The notes under the pieces: model-generated
What the model was told of the DNA's origin: nothing
Databases searched by the model: none
Seen by the model: the letters and a program-made list of their open reading frames with translations, nothing else
NCBI GenBank assembly: GCA_013423385.1
Contig: BLZA01000009.1
Location: forward strand, 930,001 to 994,000
Source: Naganishia liquefaciens
Lineage: Eukaryota > Basidiomycota > Tremellomycetes > Filobasidiales > Filobasidiaceae
DNA: 64,000 bases
Reading direction: 5' to 3'
Made by a program: the position numbers and the translations under genes
Shown here: positions 13,901-26,000 of the stretch, piece by piece
Position numbering within the stretch: the stretch's first letter is position 1
Layout of the letters: every line of letters begins with the position of its first letter

Positions 13901-15254
13901 GCCGCTACTACGCATTCTGTTACGAGCTGAAACAGCGGAAGGCGGTGCTGGGGCGATGGGCCTCTGATGATATGCAGTGTGCCCTGATTGTGATGAAAGT
14001 TGTTGAGCATGTTGCGGATGTAGGTGTGAATTATGTGTTGTCTGCCCCGCAGTTTGACCAGCATTGCCTTGAGAATTCTCCGAAGAGCCCTCGTTCCCGT
14101 TGTTGTTCGTGGGCAGTCTGGTGATCAAGGTTGAAAGGATGTCCTCAATTCGCGATAACCGCGCTTTGATATCGGCCTCGTGACTGAAGTTTTGTTGGTT
14201 CGCGTGAGATCAGTACGTGAAAAGCACACCTATAGCGACGACTCACACTGCTGGATCTTCTACACCGTTGATGAAGGGCCGACAGAGATTGGGCACTTTC
14301 CTTGCAATGCACTGACCACACGGCTCGCCGCGATCGCACTTTGGGAAAAGGATGAGCTTCGACGCCGATCACAAAATCGCAGCGGAACCGACCTTTTGTT
14401 TGCGTCGATGACACTGGATGAGATGAGAGAGTTCGTCATTTCGGTGAGTCCTGAGGGCGTCTGTGTGTCCTGGCAACACTTTCACATACCTCAACACAGC
14501 TAAAATGTACTCGATTCCTCTTGCCCTTCTTTCCGGAAGTCGCGCCTTCATTTCCGGAGAATGAGACACTACCCTCTCGCCCACCTCGAACGCCGGCACC
14601 TAGGCTGTACCCCCTGTCACCATCCTCGTCCTCCCCTGGTTTCGATCGTGCTTTACCGCTCGCCGGCGGAGCTCTCACAGTTGAGGCTGATCGACCGCGG
14701 TTTTCCCGATTGGCGGATTGCGATGCATCTGGCTCATTATCCGAGTCATCTTCGCGAGCTTTTGATCTTCCTGCAGCCGAAGATCCGGCGTTGACGGTAA
14801 GAAGTACAGATTCCGCACGACGGACTGGGAATAAATTCGAGCCTGTTGTCGTCGTTGGCCGACCATTGGGCTGTGCCGCGGCAGAAGACGACGGTTTGTG
14901 CCTTCCATTTTCCAGGTCTTCACCTTCCCCTCCGTTAGCCCTCTTCTTCTTTACCGGGCGGACAGCTCCATCGTCGAAGTCGTGAGTCGAGTTGGAAAGC
15001 GCCTTCTCGTTAACTGAAGACACGAAGTTCTCAAGACTCGCTGCCGAGGGGTTCGCCGAGGAGTAATAGGCCGTTTGTCCTGTTCCTGTAGGTTCCGTTT
15101 GTTCCTGGCTAGGACGACCTGATGTCGAAAGCTTTCGCTTTCTCGCCAAGTCGGACTCCATAGTATCTTGTCGCCCAGAGCTGAAATTCAATGTTTCGCG
15201 GAAGACTTTTGGACGTTGTGCTGAGGTGATGAACGAGCTTCTTCTCGGGATCAA
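10904..15254 (-). CDS. Zn2Cys6 fungal transcription factor
   Basis: A probable nuclear DNA-binding regulator of unknown target. Seen: a basic, disordered N-terminal region of about 240 residues (two candidate starts, 15254 and 15161), then a binuclear zinc cluster with Cys spacing C-x2-C-x6-C-x5-C-x2-C-x8-C. It begins FSCVE and ends at PNLC. The cluster is encoded by three exons, the middle one only 21 nt (14393-14413, CHRRKQK). A short coiled coil follows (IKARLSRIEDILSTLI), the usual dimerisation element, then a Ser/Pro-rich linker and a fungal-specific transcription factor middle homology region at about 12-13.3 kb, with LRRRAWAMVYHLDRY. The C terminus is Gln/Asn/Ser-rich. The zinc cluster lies unusually far from the N terminus. 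Exon borders in the 12-13.5 kb part are approximate, and no target gene can be inferred. Confidence 0.85.
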
Positions 15255-16139
15255 GCGGTCGTTAAGGTAAGAGATCTTGAGACCAGGTGTCTTCCAGGAT
15301 GTTGGAGACGTCGAGCGTCGACTGAAGCCCGAAGTTGGGCCGAGGACTGTTCCGACCCTGCGATTGCACTGGGTTGGTTGGCACAGTTAGCTGCACAATC
15401 CACAAACGAGGACAGGGCAAGCCAGTTCCCTGAAATGTAGGGTCTGGGATGGCTCTTGTGGACTCTATGTCCCCTTGAGAGCTTATCACTCGCTCGCTCC
15501 GGAGTCCATGTACGGGAGTACCGCGCAAGACGCCGACCAGCTCACAAGCGATCAGCCAACAAGAAGGAAGCAATTCCCTGGCCTTCTGAGGCTTCTGATT
15601 TTGCATCCGCTGGTAGTATTCGAAGCTGAGCGCTCGCCGAATTGCTCGAGGTTTACAGAGGTTTACATGACATCGACGAACAGCTGATCATACTAGCTAC
15701 GACTTGCGCGATCCGTGAACGTGAGCTATTATCGATCCGTGATCCTCGAAAAAGCTGTGTACACTTCACCTATCAACCGATGCCACAGGAACATTGTGAC
15801 TGGGTCTGCACCGCTCGCGATGCGGGTCTTGCTGGAGACTTTGTGATCGCCTACATGCGTGTCTCGCAGAGCTTCGCTGACTGACCTCGAAAACATGAGG
15901 TCTCTCTATAGATGGAAAATCAATATGCGCTCAAATGCTTCGTGATGCATATGATATATGAAGAAGACTATGCATGAGCGGTATAACGGTACAAATGAGA
16001 GTGTAATTGAGTGATGCTCGTTGCATACGCTGCGTCCCCAGGAAGAGGCGTCCGTGTAGATGGTATGCCTCTGCGGCGATTACAGTGGGGTTTCCGAATT
16101 TTGTTGTGAAAGAGTTTCCAGCCGTCATCAAAAGCGGTT
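15255..16139. other. Intergenic, upstream of the Zn2Cys6 gene
   Basis: About 885 bp between the transcription factor start and the 3' end of the membrane-protein gene, both on the minus strand. The short open frames here lack splice logic or recognisable motifs, so I take the stretch as promoter and leader of the transcription factor. Confidence 0.45.
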
Positions 16140-19100
16140 CTAGCTGTCTCCCGCACGATCTTGCTCAGCCTGGAATGCGCCAAGATAGTAGGCCGTAGCG
16201 CTAGTCCGCCTGATTTCTCTCCACATCTCCCCAGTTTGTACTGCCTTCGGAGGCGTTCCGGTAGTTCCAGGTGGTTCAGCTGATTCTTGGCGGACAAGAG
16301 GCTCTTTCGCCGTCGTATTGGGAATATTCGGTGAGGCAATGGGAAGAGGAGGAATAACACTACCCCTGCGAAGAACTGGTCTCGGCGAGAGTATGTCGCC
16401 CGTGTAATGAGACTGAGTTTCGACCGACGGAGGAGTCAACAAGCGAATAGTTCTCGCTGGAGGGGAAAGCACTGCGGGATTATCGAAAAACACCTCGACA
16501 GCATCGGAAAAACTGATACGAGGGCTCGGCGCTACCGGTTGAGCGGCTGGTGTGACTGTCCTTCGACCACGGAAATGCGTGATATCAGGCAGCACGGACG
16601 GAGAGTTGGTTCGTGGTGTGAATGTTCGCTCTGCAGTCACAGGTCGTTGAGAAAGAGCGGGAGAGAAACGAGGAGATCTCGCTGGCGCAGTCGACGTGGT
16701 TGTGGACTTGACTGGATCCGGCGTTCGTACAGGCTGATCGAAGAAACCAATGATTCCGCTTGCGATAGAGTCCATCCTTCCTCGTTCCACTTTCTTCGTC
16801 GTCGGTGAAGGAGGAGAATCATGAGACGAACGAGCAGGACTTGCCCTATACACAAAGCCTTCGGAACGCTGTGCGGAATCCTTCGTTGGTCCCCCACTTC
16901 TAGCTTCCCGCTGCTGATCTACTGCAATCAGTCCTGATGCTGGCGGTGACCGGCTTGCAGTCAGCTTCAGTGGCTCAACAGGCAAAGGGAGGGCAGGATG
17001 CTCCTCGACATAATCTTTCGCAAGGACCCCTGCGAACGGTTCCTGGGAATATGCAGAGCTCATACTCCAGGTAGACGGCCTCCGCTGTCTTTCGGCGTCC
17101 TGCGAGACACTGGAATGACGGAATTGACGAGCTCGGTTTTCAAGGTCGGAAGATTGTTCTCGATCTTCGACTTCCTCTTCGCGTTGATCCTGTAATGAGC
17201 GCGGGTCACGCCTACCTTCTGTCTGTTGTGAAGTTGAGGACGTGGCCTGGATCTGCGATGCTGAAGGGTCGACGTTGCTGCCAGACCAAAAGGTAGCAGA
17301 TGCGGATGCTCGCCATTCTCGAGGCTGTCCCACCGCTATCGATCCGGAACTTCGCGTTGATTCTCGTGTGGAGCCGGTCCAGCTATTTTCAACATTTGCT
17401 GCCTGTACCGGTCGAGAAACATCCCACGGGAACCCTGAAGATTCCGGAGGAGAGAGGTCAATCTGTCCCTTATCAGCCAGGTCTCTACGTTCGTCCCCTG
17501 GAGACGTCAATCTTGGCTTGACAGAATTCGGACCGGTATGGGACAAAGTATCAGAGAGTGGTCTGTGTGCAGCCGTCTCATCGCTGTGGCTGTTATTCAA
17601 TGCAGGCCTATCGGAGAGCAATTTTAGACGTATCTCGTTCATCAGAGGCGTGTTGATCTTTCGCGGAGGGGTTGCGCTCCAGGGAAATGGGTTCTTTGTC
17701 TGTTCCAAGCCTTTAGTGGCAGAGCCGCGTTTTTCCATTGGCGCGGAAGCAGGTGCAGATGCAGGCCTTGCCGCACTGGCCGGTCGGGAGAGCGATTGAG
17801 ATGTTGGGCTGGGCGTTTGGTCTCGGCGTAGTTCTTCCCCTAGACCTAGCTCTTGAGAATTCGGCCTCAAAATCTGTGAGCTTTCCAACTCCTGTTCAGT
17901 CTCGGCAATCGCATCCAATGGCGTCGGTCCCGAGGGATCTGGCCGTTCCAGTACAATCGCTTCGTCTAACAGCGATTGAGGGCGAAGTTGTTGCTCTCTA
18001 GATGCCGCAACACGAGCACGGGCTGCCGCTACTGGAAGCAAAGCGGTCGAAGGCCTTCTCATCATTTCCCCAGGATAAATAGGGCTGGTGACGATTGGAG
18101 CGCCCACTGCATCCTTACTCACAACTCTTTTGCGCAAAGGAAGCGGTGTGGTCGTGATGTGAGGCGGAATTTTGGCAGACGCCATCGACAACAGGTGATC
18201 CAGCTTGTCAGGCGAGACTTTCGCGGCAAGTTCACCGTATGAGCTACCGCGATTCTCAACAGTTGAAGCTTGAGCGGAAGCCTTGCGTTGGACCCTAGGT
18301 GTTCTCGGGGACTTAGGTTCCTTAATGCCTCCGACTGGGCGTCCACTGCGAGCCTTCGAGGGAGTCAAGGGCCCAGCAGAGACGACAGGAGGAAGCCGCC
18401 CTGGCGGCCTGTAGTCATCCTGTCTTCGGTTATGAATCAGACCCTGCTCGAGATCGCGAGGCCGTGCGGCTCCCATCAGGCTGGGCGATGAAGCTCTGGC
18501 AAAGTCAGGTATCCTATTCCACAAACTGCGAGGCCGCTCTTCCGCTGTGTAGCCCGTGAAGCGAAAGTCTTCTCAGAAAGTCGTTCGAGGATGTCTTCTT
18601 GGCTTACCTGGAGTGTAACTGCTGCTGTCCTCATAGGAAAGAGCCGAAGTCAATGGAGCCTTTTCTACGTCGTGATCTGAACCGTATTCGGAGGAGGCAG
18701 CAGAAGATCTGTTCCTGCGAGCTGCCTTGCGCGCGTAAAAGAGAACTGCTAGGACGACTAGAAGAAGAGCCCCGAGTAGCGTGACATAGATAGCGGTAAA
18801 AGGCATGTTGTTGATCTGCTGCGTAGCGTTCTGAAAAGCACCTGTTTGGGATGCAGAAGGAGTTCCAGAGGTCATACGTGTCCTGGAAAACGATAATCTC
18901 GCGGTGGACATCGTTCTGGTAAAGAGATTGCCACTGCTGGAGGCTAGAGATGACGATGGAGAGCTTTGTACTGTGGATGTGCTCGCTGTTGAGGATATGG
19001 GGATGTTTGAGGAGGATATAGCACGACTCGAAGTGGCAGAAGATAAGGGACGGGTTGAGGAGACTCTCCCGGTACTTGCTGTCAAAGAGAAGGTCGTGGC

Positions 19101-19268
19101 ACTAGCAGAAGAACTTGAGGTGATCCGTCTGGTTCCTGAAGAGGTAGTCGGCGCCAGGACCCGGGGTGCTCCGAAAGGCCATGCTGATGGATTGATGTGC
19201 ATCGTACGATGGTCAATTCACCACAAATGCAGGAAAATCGCACCTGCGATGATCAACCATGAACTCAT
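16140..19268 (-). CDS. Ser/Thr-rich single-pass membrane protein with long cytosolic tail
   Basis: Function unknown. Seen: a Ser/Thr-rich, probably O-mannosylated outer segment of about 140 residues, one transmembrane helix (FTAIYVTLLGALLLVVLAVL), a basic stop-transfer patch (RKAARRNR), and a cytosolic tail of more than 800 residues rich in Pro, Ser and Arg. An intron near 18.54-18.61 kb joins the two large exons in frame (SYTPAEERPRSLW). I prefer the start at 19268: a 25-nt first exon, MSSWLIIA, is spliced through a 60-nt intron (19184-19243) to AWPFGAP. This creates a hydrophobic N terminus that fits a signal sequence, whereas the simpler ATG at 19202 gives none. The layout resembles Mid2/Wsc/Axl2-type surface proteins, but there is no WSC or cadherin-like domain, so the role is open. 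Confidence 0.7.
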
Positions 19269-19725
19269 ATCCAAAGGGCTGGAGGATGGACGCACCTGAC
19301 AGGGACCGTTCTCTGCGAAAACCGACGTGGAATGTCTTGAACGCTTTAGTGCGGTTATCCTTATCCTCACCTTCTCCTGGTATCGCTGTTTCGATGCGTT
19401 TTCGAGAACGCACGGAGTGAGAAGTGATATATATGTACCTCCGAGGGAAAGTGCACCGCAGTGTGCAAGAAAGGATGAGTAATAGACGGTCTGATTACGG
19501 TCGTACAAAAGGTCAACATGGTCGAGTTGTAGAATATGAAGCAGCTATTCCAAGGGACTTTCGCGGATGCAAAATGTAGTCGATTCATCATCATCATCTT
19601 CGGCAGCGAAGACATCCAACGATGCATTCTCGCTCTTCCCTGCTCAGATACCTGCCGGGTCAATTCGTACCTCTGTCAACAAGGCAGCACTATTGGCTGG
19701 CTCTGCTTGAAGGACAACGCGGAGA
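19269..19725. promoter_or_regulatory. Divergent intergenic region, membrane protein / UBP2-like protease
   Basis: About 460 bp between divergent genes. A possible upstream coding stretch on the plus strand from 19568 (Met-Gln-Asn-Val-Val, then a Ser run) might be an extra 5' exon of the protease, but I found no donor/acceptor pair that keeps the frame. Confidence 0.4.
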
Positions 19726-22700
19726 ATGACGAAGAAAGGCATATCGTCTCCGGAGAAAGAGGAGAAGTCCCCGTCACGACGGCTCTCATTGCATCGCAAG
19801 ACGCCGTCAAATGGGTCAGCGACCAGTCCCTCACCATCCGCAGCCACTATCTTACCGAAATCGTCTAGCCATAAAGGTTTACTGCAGTCACCCGCGAAGA
19901 AGGCCGTTGGTCTCCTGAATGCCATCTCCCCGGGAAGAAGACGATCTGAGCCGCAAGCCGAGGGTACGCAAGCAGCAAACGTTTCTGTGGAAAAGCAGCT
20001 TGTAACCGAGGATGGGGAGAGTTCCCAAGCTGCCGCTACCGAGGAGACGTCAAGGCTTAACAATACACCTGAAGCTACGAAAAGCTTGGAACATCTGAGT
20101 ATGGATGATTCCGCCAAGTTCAGTGATGCGGAAAAAGCGTCTACATCCCCACCTCGTCACATTCCTTCAGTTATCTCTGGGGGTAAACTCGCTATCAATA
20201 GGACCAGAAAGCTATCTCAGTCTCCGCCAGCTCTCCCACCTCGAAGTATCTACGAGCTGATGAAGCCGTTGCGGCCGAAACATATTCAAGACACGAATGA
20301 TGGAATGGTCGTCGACCCGTCATTGAATGAACATCTTGTGGAGCCGGAATTGATTGCCGTCGAAGATGCAGATCCTCCGCCGCCGCCGTTGATCTACGAG
20401 GTCGAAGATGACGGAACGCCCATTGCGCCGCTACAGGGCAAAGACAGCTGGGATACGAAAGCGACAGTGGAACCGGTGGACTACAACATGTGGGATGACA
20501 GTAATTCAGTACCTGTGAACTATTTTAGCGAAGAGAACACGGTCGACAATAGTGAGCAACCTAGGCGCGCCGAAGGACTAAAGCTGATCGCTGCCGTCAC
20601 ACAGCTCTCGCATTAAGCGACGGAATTCAGACCTTCCACCTCTCCAACCGCTCGGCGGATCTTGAAACCCACAATCACCTAGGACCAGGAATGACCTATT
20701 TGCGCATGTTGACCACTGGCGTTCATTCGGGACACTATGCCGTTTGCGTCAAGCCCGCCAACGAGCAGATATCGCGCGACATACCATCCGACCTTGTGGA
20801 AAGCGCAATCTCCAGCATTCCCCATGTTCCACGGTCTGTCACGGAAATGAAGCCTGAAACACATTGGATGTTCTGTATAGACTGTGCCGGATGGTTCCGT
20901 GTGATTGGCGGAGTGAGCGCTCCGCGGGAACTCTTGACCCAATTCCAGCTAAGGACGGAATCCGATTCCGACGGAGCATCGCAGGAATTAGAGTCGGAAT
21001 TGCAAGCCATAGAACAAGCGATCAAGAATTCAGAAGATCACAGGCGGCCACATCACTTCCACGCTGTACCGGACTCGATACCGCGGCCGGCTTCGGTGGA
21101 CATTGACCTCGCCCAGCTTGCCATTCCGCTCGATACAGTCAACGCTGCAGCTGATTTATCAAGCTACCATTGCTGTTATTGCGGTCTCTTCCTCGCATGC
21201 GATACCACGGCAACAGTGAGCTCGATCTTCCCGACCGATCTGCTGGATCGTCTGTTCAAGCGTGATCCAGTCCCTGGTGACGCGGAAATACCGATTGCCA
21301 GATTCTATCGAACATTGAAACTGCTTCATACGTAAGCTCCACCTACATCGCCGCAACCGGATCTTCTAAGATATCATCTCCCCTCCAGGATCCTGACAAA
21401 CATACTATGCGGAAGGCAAAAGGCGGAGATCAAGGCTGATGCGAAAGTCTTCATTGACAAGATCGGAAGCGATGATATAGGGTGAGAATCGGAGGATCCG
21501 ACACTGCGAGCTAGCCGGTATATCATGCTGATCATTTGATCCGTGACAGGCAGGAACTCATGGAACGGATTGGGTTTCGATGGAAAGAGGTTGAGGAGGA
21601 TGAAATCAAGCGAAGCCGATGGGCCATTTCCATGGAAAAGGAGGACGTGGTAAGACAAGCGACACGCGCATGGGTAGAATTAGGGATCAGACTGGGTGCT
21701 CCGAGCAATCGTTAGTTTTTGAGACATCCCTGAGGTTAGCTGACTCACCAAGGCAGCCGCCGAATGCTTTTCATCATTCAGCCGCTCGAGATGACACACA
21801 TTACCTGCAAGTATGGGATCTAGCATCCGTCATCCAATCCACATTATCTCGAGCTTTGCGTGCGCAGTCTCCAACGGAGACGCCGGGAGACAGACGCACG
21901 GTGCTTGATGCTCGTAAGCGGTTCACTGCACACCCACTGCCTGTTCTGATCATCAGGCGAGGATCCAGCCAGCCCCAACCATGAAAACAGATTGTTTCCA
22001 ACTTCAACCATACAGATAGCTTGTACGGAGATTGGATGCTCTCCATTAGATTCGGCAAACGCTATCAGCCTGGCGGCCGTCAATCAGACGATATGCAACC
22101 CGAAAGCTACGGCACAAATAATGGATCGAATGGAAGTTCTTGCCACCCATCCCGACACACCGGAATTCTTTGGTACTGAAGAAATTGAAAAGTTGCAGAG
22201 CGCTTTCGTGACGATCAAATCGAGCGGGTTTCCCACTTCAGGTAGGGAATATCTGGAAGGATCGCATGAGTTGGCATTGATGCGTCATCTTCTACTTCTA
22301 AATAGCGGACATGCAGAAAGCTTACGGATTGTTCAACTTCGACGATAGCGTTATACGACTGATTGAGGCGGACGCGGCCGAGGGATCATCCTTAATTCTG
22401 ATGCATGCGCGTCAAATGATGGGTCTATCAGAAGAAGTTGAGCAACCAACAACACTAGTCTCGTCAGACCAGCAGAAACAAAGAGCGGAAGTTCTTGAAG
22501 CTTTGGAAACTCTGGGTAATGGCTTCGGAAATCTGCAATTCAGTAAAGACATCGCTCTACTTCGCGAGGAGGCTCTAGAGTTGCCGGAAGCCTTGAAGGC
22601 TTTGGAAATCACGGATGCTTCCACTATTGAACCTGAATTTTGGGAAATGTAAGCCGGGACATTGAATGAGAAGCAGAAGCAAGCTGCTGAACTTCGCTTT

Positions 22701-25455
22701 TTAGTATTTACAAATCATACGTGCTGGAAGTGAGTGGTACCGATCCGATAGATTGCAAGAGAATCTCACCTGTTTCATTAGGTCCCGGAATCGGCCCACC
22801 GAACGAGAATAAAAAATGCTTTCGAGGTAATTGCGAAACGGCTCAATCCGACTGGCCTTCGTGGACTCCTAGATACAGGAAAAAGTACACCGCCAGCCTT
22901 GCCGGCTGGCCTCTTCAATATCGGGTGAGTGTCGCGCTTGTACGAGTCTTCAATCAACATTAATGGATGGGCTATCCTTCTTCAGGAACACCTGGTAGGT
23001 ACTTTGCGACAGTTACAGCTTTCCTGGATATTCGCGCTTACCTCGTGATTCACAGTTATCTAAATTCACTGCTACAGGTATTTGACATGATTGGAGTTTC
23101 CGGTAGAAACTAGTCGCTGACAAAGAGCATTTGTAGTATCTCTACGCGATTCGAGACTTGCGCGTTGAGCTGCAGACTCGCCAGGAGCAACATCCAGCCC
23201 CAATCACGACCTCGCAGGTCGTCGTTGGTGGCAGACTTCTCGCCGGCTCGGAGCTGGAGCGTTCCCGTCGATGTAAGTCAGCGGATCTTCGGACTTCACG
23301 CTCTCTGTGCTCATGAAAGCGCTTCGTGCGGACCGCGCTATAGTCGTTCAAGAATTGGTCAGGCTTTTCAATAGCTTGGACGTATCGCAAGAGAACGCTG
23401 TTCGTCCGGAGAAAGAGCTTGCATATCTTGCTTTGGTCACAGCTGCCGATGAGCAAACGAAAGCGACGCCTTCCGACAGACCCTCTGGAGGAACAGACAC
23501 GACATTGGTAAATGATGAGCCTATGGATATGGATTCTGACGACGTCGCAGCTTCAACCTCTGGCAAGTCGGTTTTGGGCAAGCGATCCACCGAAGAGAGG
23601 GACCTACCGGAAGCCAATCAAGGCCCTCAACAGCCCAATGCTGCTGCGCCCCAGAATGACCTTCAGGCTCCGAGCTCACAGGTCGTCGATGGCACCTCCT
23701 TGAGTCCGACTTCAGACTCAGAACGACCTATAAGGCCTTTACGGAACGCGTCGCAGAGCAATGCTCAACCTCCAAACGCTTTAGAAGAACGACGAGAGCA
23801 TTCCACAGACGTCGCCGACGGTGAGACTGAGTCTGCGCTTGCAGTGGATTCTGGCCTTAATGAGAGCACGCTCCCCCCGCTGGTGCCACCCCCATTACCA
23901 CCCCGCGAGCATCGCCCTTCGATGACGTCGGACATGATGTTCGGTAAGGATTGATGAAGCCGGGGTTCGAGCGTGCAATGACGATGAACCCTCTTACAGG
24001 ACAACAACATGACATTTCGGAATGTATGGATAATGTGCTCTTCCAGGTTGAGGCTGCTCTGGCTTCTGACAAAAACGCTCCCGCCACTGATCAAAATCTG
24101 GTGAAGAGGCAAGTGCAGGAAAACCGCTCGCGTTGAATATGAGCTCATCCCACGTTTTTTTTTTAGGCTGTTCTACGGAAAAGCCAGACAACAACTTCTT
24201 CTGCCCGAAGATTCCAGCGACGCGTCTTCAGGCGAATTGATTGCTCAACCGAGCGTGGAAGTTATCTTCAACAACATTCTACTCAGCGTTAATGAGGATC
24301 GTGGCCTAGATCTATACGATAAACTGCATGATCTTTACTTTAGACTGGACGAAATCGAAATCGACGGTGCAAAAGGGAAAAAGGCCGAGCTGATCGAGGC
24401 GTTGCCTCCACTATTGCATATACAACTACAGGTAAGCAGTGTTGTTAGAGGGCCGTCAACGCGTTGATTGATCTCACATTGTTCATTTCCGCAGCGAGTT
24501 CAATTCGACCAAGAAACTAAAAGGTAGAACTAGCTTGACCTCCCATGAACACAGCCTAGACTGACAACTCGTGCCCTGTAGTGCTTTCAAGTCGAATGCC
24601 TACATCAAATTCGCTGAAACGCTCTCACTCGATCGTTTCCTGCCTACTGCGAACCCCGAAAAGCGAGAGAAATCCATGGGGATCGCTAGACAGATCGCCG
24701 CACTGCGCGCCACGCTCAACGAGCTTGAGTATAGCAAGGTCGGTTGTGTCTGCCTCGAAACCTCCGAACGCTGCTCACTCCTTGTTATAGGCCGGGCCGA
24801 CGGCTAACGACCTAGACAATCTCAGGGAAGCCCTGTTTTCCTTGGACCCGGAGCAAGATCAACTTTACACAGCTCTGGACGCCGAGTCAGCTCGCGTCAA
24901 GCAGGTCGTGGTGGACGCGGAGACAGAGATCCTCGACTTGAGAGCTGAGTTGGACGCGCTTTGGCGCGACGAGACGGCGTGTGAATACGAGCTGTCATCG
25001 GTTTTTATGCATCGAGGTATGTGTGCGTCCTGTGTTTGCCTTTGCCTCAGCTAATTCTGTGCTTTGCTAGGGTCTGCCGGGTTTGGGTAAGTTTACAAAA
25101 GAAAAGTTCAAGGCCAGGCATTCTGATTAGTTCGCGAAAGACACTATTGGCTATATCAGCGCAATCTTCCAGATGCACGTAAGCCATCGAGTCGTTTTGA
25201 GCAACTGCAAGTTGTTGACGCCGATTTTGGTTCCGCGCAGCGGACACATACTTTCAGTTCAACGACGAAACGGTGCGGTCAACCACCGCAAGGGAAGTTC
25301 TGCAAGATACCACTGGAAGCAACGCCAATCCTTACCTGTTGGTCTACGCGAAGAAGGGCAGCGGAGCGATCGAGGTCATGACTCGGGAGCGAAAACGGTT
25401 GCTGGCGGAACACGTTGCGATGCCTGTTGATGAGGAAATCCTGTCGACACGATAG
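19726..25455 (+). CDS. Ubiquitin-specific protease, UBP2/USP25-28 type
   Basis: A cysteine deubiquitinase, likely cytosolic. The yeast relative Ubp2 trims Lys63 chains with Rsp5/Rup1. Seen: a low-complexity N terminus; a Ubp2-like region with WMFCIDCAGWFRV and YHCCYCGLF Cys pairs (20.8-21.2 kb); helical repeats at 21.4-22.6 kb; the Cys box NIGNTCYLNSLLQ, assembled from an exon end near 22.92 kb, a 9-nt exon (22986-22994) and a 22-nt exon (23056-23077); a long disordered insert rich in Pro/Ser (23.4-23.9 kb); QHDISECMDNV near 24.0 kb; and the His box GFGHYWLYQR near 25.1 kb. The gene ends at 25455. An intron with a GTGAGC donor near 20.55-20.60 kb joins the first large exon to LALSDGIQTFHL. 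The start codon is uncertain, because an upstream exon is possible. Confidence 0.88.
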
Positions 25456-26000
25456 CTGTGTCCCGTTTTAGACTACTTGTCCAGCTCGTTTCAGGTCATT
25501 AACGACAAAACATACAGCTCATATAGAGGCGAGCCTCGATGGAAGAAATTCATCCCATATCATAACTTCGCGCGAATATAGAGAGCTCTCATATGTTAAG
25601 CAGCTTCGACTGATACTGAGGCACGCCCCGCAGCACAGCATGGCGCATGCCAACAATGACGTCAATATCGGTGGCGTTTTATCTACAATCTACCTCAATT
25701 TCTACCTTAGATAGATTTGAGACACGGGCGATCGGTCGGGCGGTAAAGAGTGTTTAGCGAAGATCTACTGTATTCCGCAAAGCCTCGAAATGGCGACGAG
25801 ATAGGTTCCGTCTCACCAAGCATGGATACCCGATGTGAGTCGTCGACAACAATGCAGCTCTTGCTATATAGGCTGGCCATACCAAGCGGCTGCTCTGTTT
25901 CAGACTCCAGTTCACCCTCAATCACATCTGGGGGACTACACAGACCGAACGTCCCAGCTATTCTTCTTCTTCCGCGCTCTTCTTGCTCTTCCACTGAACG
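25456..26000. other. Intergenic, upstream of alpha-amylase
   Basis: About 545 bp. It holds the 3' end of the protease gene and the amylase promoter, and I see no gene. A TATATAGG motif lies about 130 nt before the amylase ATG. Confidence 0.5.
25865..25872 (+). promoter_or_regulatory. Candidate TATA box of the alpha-amylase gene
   Basis: TATATAGG lies about 130 nt upstream of the ATG at 26001. The distance fits a TATA-type fungal promoter, but this is a motif match only. Confidence 0.3.

Noticed and set aside
15262-15606. Minus-strand open frame upstream of the transcription factor
   Set aside because: No motif, no clear splice into the gene; treated as leader or promoter.
16407-17799. Plus-strand open frames opposite the membrane protein tail
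   Set aside because: Antisense shadows of a long low-complexity exon; no recognisable family.
19202-19202. ATG at 19202 as start of the membrane protein
   Set aside because: Gives no signal sequence; the spliced start at 19268 does. Kept only as an alternative.
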